Below, piece after piece: positions 61,500 through 64,000 of a stretch of 64,000 bases of DNA. Every line of letters begins with the position of its first letter. The first letter of the stretch is position 1. The notes under the pieces are model-generated. The model was not told where the DNA came from. It saw nothing but the letters and a program-made list of their open reading frames with translations, and searched no databases. The position numbers were made by a program, and so were the translations under genes. The DNA is from Panagrolaimus kolymaensis (Eukaryota; Nematoda; Chromadorea; Rhabditida; Panagrolaimidae). Where the stretch lies: the NCBI GenBank assembly GCA_028622995.1, contig JAJQJQ010000062.1, forward strand, positions 868,001-932,000, written 5' to 3'.

Positions 61500-61909
61500 T
61501 ATTATTTTTTGTTGATTTTAATAAATGCTAGTAAAATTGCTTGTTTTTGTAATAAAAGATGATTAGACTATGTTATAAAAGTGCATACATTCTTTTGCAA
61601 TTCTTATAGGAAGAAAGCTAAAACATCAGTTTGTTTGTTATTCTTCGCTTTAACATTTTTTTGGACCTTTTAAGCATTTGGCATAATCAATCTCATACAA
61701 GATTACTTCTCCAGTTTAGGATTGATGTTAAGATTCAAAACAGATAGTAAAATTGCGATGTTCATCCACTGTTGAGGTTTATGTCACATGATAAAATTAA
61801 AAAAAGCTAATATCAGAAAAAGATACATACAAGTCTCTGAAGTTCAATTTCTGATTTATTTTGAAGGTCTTTAGTACAAGCATTCATCATAAATTCTTTT
61901 CTAACATTA
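61500..61909. other. Intergenic, no supported gene
   Basis: AT-rich, between the structured island and the helicase pseudogene. Contains AATAAA motifs on the plus strand at 61520 and 61551. Confidence 0.4.
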
Positions 61910-62807
61910 TCAAATTTTCGGCTTATAGTTTTTTAGTCGAGTGCAAGATTGGCTCTGCTATTTTTTAGCTAAAGCTCGACCTTTTCTTTGGATAAGAGAT
62001 TTCTCTTATCCATCACTGTTGTATTTTACAATTAAATCGCAAACAGCAATATCAAGTCCTAAATACACAATTTATTTTTTTATGTCTGAAAAAAAATTTT
62101 GATCTTGCATTCTTCAGCAACTGATGTAGCAATTAAAATATTCAAATTCTCATTTTTTAAGTATTCAAGCATATTTTGTTATTCAATAGCAGTTTGACCA
62201 AATCAAGATGAAGCTTGATTTGTGGAAGCAATAAAACCAACTGTTTTTATGCCAAAAGTGGAAGTAATTTTTTGTTGTTGACAAAGATACCTTGCAAGAT
62301 TAGCTCCAACGCGACACATATCAACGAAAATTATTATTCGTGATTTGGGTTCCTGATGAAATTGGTTTTTCAAAATTTGCGTTAATTTTTAAAAAAATTG
62401 TTCTTTACCGAACTAATGGTGACTGCAGTTAATCGAGCACAAAGCCCTATAATATGGTGAATGGTATTTTCGTGATTTATTCGGCCAATATTTTTGCAAC
62501 AACAACAAAAAAACACGACATCTTCAATCTTATTAAGTTGAAAAAACAAAAACAATAATTACATACAATTTTTCACTACCAGTCGAAGCTGGAGGCCCAA
62601 CAATTTGTGGTATGATAGGGGCGTTTCTAACTAATTCTGAGGTGTCATAACAATAATATCATCAATTTAAATATCAATGAGTCGTTAATTTGAACTTTTA
62701 ATTCTTACATTTCCGCACATTTTTCCTACATGAAATTCAATACCAGTTTTATTTTTAATGTATTCACTTTGTTGCTCAACAAGTGGAATACGATAAATTT
62801 TCACCAT
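61910..62807 (-). pseudogene. RIG-I/Dicer-type (DRH-like) helicase pseudogene
   Basis: On the minus strand from 62807: MVKIYRIPLVEQQSEYIKNK with donor at 62708, then DIIVMTPQN, IPQIVGPPAS, HHIIGLCARLTAV, SRIIIFVDMCRVGANLARYL, a GQTAIE stretch, NMLEYLKNENLNILIATSVA, LDIAVCDLIVKYNSDG and SLIQRKGRALAK. This is the order of motifs Ia, Ib, III and IV-VI in the RIG-I/DRH/Dicer helicase branch. The DECH box region is absent, at least three in-frame stops interrupt the C-terminal part, and frames change between blocks. The intact family acts in dsRNA sensing and small-RNA pathways; this copy cannot. DRH versus Dicer is not decidable from what remains. Confidence 0.75.
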
Positions 62808-63062
62808 AGTTTATTTTACTTAAAAAAAAAGATAAATGTCTAATTTTTGCCATTTCTTTATTTAAATTTAAACAAGATAACATAGTTTTTCCTTTTTTTT
62901 TTCTCTTGAATGATGACTTTTTTTGAGTAAGCCTGATTTTTTTAAATTTCATCAAATCAAACCAGAAAATAGTTACTTTTATTTTTATTATTTAGGTTAA
63001 ATCGATCTTTAGCTAGCTAATTTTTTTTCCATTTGGTTCCTAAAAACTTTGCTTTATATCTT

Positions 63063-63318
63063 TTAAAAGCTCCATTCTTCTTCCAAAATTTTGAAGGAAG
63101 GATAGCAACTATCGTTACTTTCTTTTTTGCAAAAAACAGTTATTATTATCATTAATTCTCCAAAGCTATTTCTTTCATAACGTTTCAGAAAAGTATGGTA
63201 ACAATATTCTCGTTTTTTTCTAATCAAATGATCAACAAAGAAAAAAATTAATCCTTTAAATGAGATTACCATAGCCTTACTCCCATACTCATTTTTCTGA
63301 ACAGCAGCGATAATAAAC
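63063..63318 (-). CDS. Possible terminal exon, unknown protein
   Basis: From a TTTAG acceptor at 63319-63320 to TAA at 63063: about 85 codons (FIIAAVQKNEYGSKAMVISF...HLIRKKREYCYHTFLKRYER...). Codons are less homopolymeric than the flanks. No upstream partner exon is identified nearby and no family is recognised. Confidence 0.3.
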
Positions 63319-63583
63319 CTAAACGAAAAAAAAGAAGGCAGAACACCTTTTTGCATTTTTTTAACCTCAAAAAAAAGAAGAAAAAAACCGCTTTGCCGAA
63401 AACCAAAAAAGGAAAATAATTCATTTATCAAAAAAAATGGAGGCATTGTTTTGATTTTTTTATCTATCGCAGCTTTCTTTTGCTTTCGACATTTTTTTGA
63501 AATGGTTTATTGGAAGAATTTTCAAGTCAAAGCATCATACTTTTTTCCATAATCTTAAAAAATTCTTACTATAATTTTGTTCT

Positions 63584-63930
63584 TCAAATTGGTGGCCTTC
63601 TCCATCTTTTTTTTATTGGAGATAAATCAAGCTGATTCGACTTTGAAATGCTCAAAATGAAGAAGTTGTGTGGTTCAGCAATAGGGATTTTATCACCCAA
63701 ATCAAAATCAACAAAATTTTGTTCAACAACAACCTCATTGATGGCAGCTTTTTCTTTTTTGTGGAGTTTGAAGTTATAAATTAGCTAAACCCGAAATTGC
63801 ATCATTTATTGAAAAACTTTGTTTGTGTTCATGGGTAAAAAATTATTTGAAGTTGAATAAGGTTCGTTGATAATTTCTTCGAGATGTTGTTGATGTTGAT
63901 CATCATGGACAACTTCACGGAGAAAAAAAT
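63584..63930 (-). CDS. 3' end of an unknown minus-strand gene, partial
   Basis: Two exons, 63930-63818 (FFLREVVHDDQHQQHLEEII...) and 63784-63584 (LIYNFKLHKKEKAAINEVVV...DLSPIKKRWRRPPI), join in phase across a 33-nt intron (63785-63817) with GT-AG ends. The upstream part, ending at an ACAG acceptor at 63931, presumably continues beyond the window. The product is acidic then basic at its end; no family recognised. Confidence 0.45.
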
Positions 63931-64000
63931 CTGTAAACTTTTTAATGACTACAATTTTAATGACTAAAAATATAATGACCGAGATTAATTTTTGCTTGGC

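Overview
This is a stretch of nuclear genome from a nematode. It is very AT-rich, with long homopolymer runs, short introns of mostly 40-70 nt, and 3' splice sites lying 0-16 nt upstream of several start codons, as expected for spliced-leader trans-splicing. Nematode-type families (Sre-like chemoreceptor, class-2 secreted lipase, large proline-rich PAN protein) sit among ordinary eukaryotic housekeeping genes. Several introns appear to use GC-AG boundaries. AT content and GC-AG introns would suit a tylenchid such as a root-knot nematode, but that placement is inference.

0-10.8 kb: RNF121-type RING E3 ligase (minus), bZIP-like protein (minus), a possible 46-aa membrane microprotein (plus), Sre-like receptor (minus, one unresolved splice phase), a 256-bp foldback MITE, and a secreted class-2 lipase (plus). 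10.8-18.8 kb is an 8-kb low-complexity stretch with no supportable gene.

18.8-31.6 kb: proline-rich PAN-domain secreted protein, membrane-anchored retinol-dehydrogenase-like SDR, DDX49/Dbp8 helicase (minus), divergent ARP1/ACTR1 actin-related protein of dynactin (plus), and a small predicted GPI-anchored protein (minus).

31.6-43.4 kb is a dense conserved cluster: katanin p80 (minus), CSTF1 (minus), then on the plus strand TRIAP1, MED10, MRPL43 and GM130/golgin-A2. TRIAP1 and MED10 are 5 nt apart, and MRPL43 begins directly on a splice acceptor 152 nt later, which suggests a polycistronic unit.

45.2-53.2 kb is a Helitron neighbourhood: one uninterrupted Rep/helicase ORF of about 1,836 aa with visibly higher GC than the host genes, followed by duplicated structured non-coding units with compensatory base changes, three copies of another covarying hairpin motif, and a 22/44-bp minisatellite.

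54-64 kb looks like a gene graveyard: a protein-kinase gene with one nonsense codon, an orphan transmembrane exon, a TIR transposon with decayed coding sequence, a PSMD1 (Rpn2) pseudogene fused in frame to the C-terminal MIDAS domain of midasin (MDN1), a compact RNA-like island with interlocking complementary blocks, and a RIG-I/Dicer-type helicase pseudogene. Two partial minus-strand coding regions lie at the right edge.
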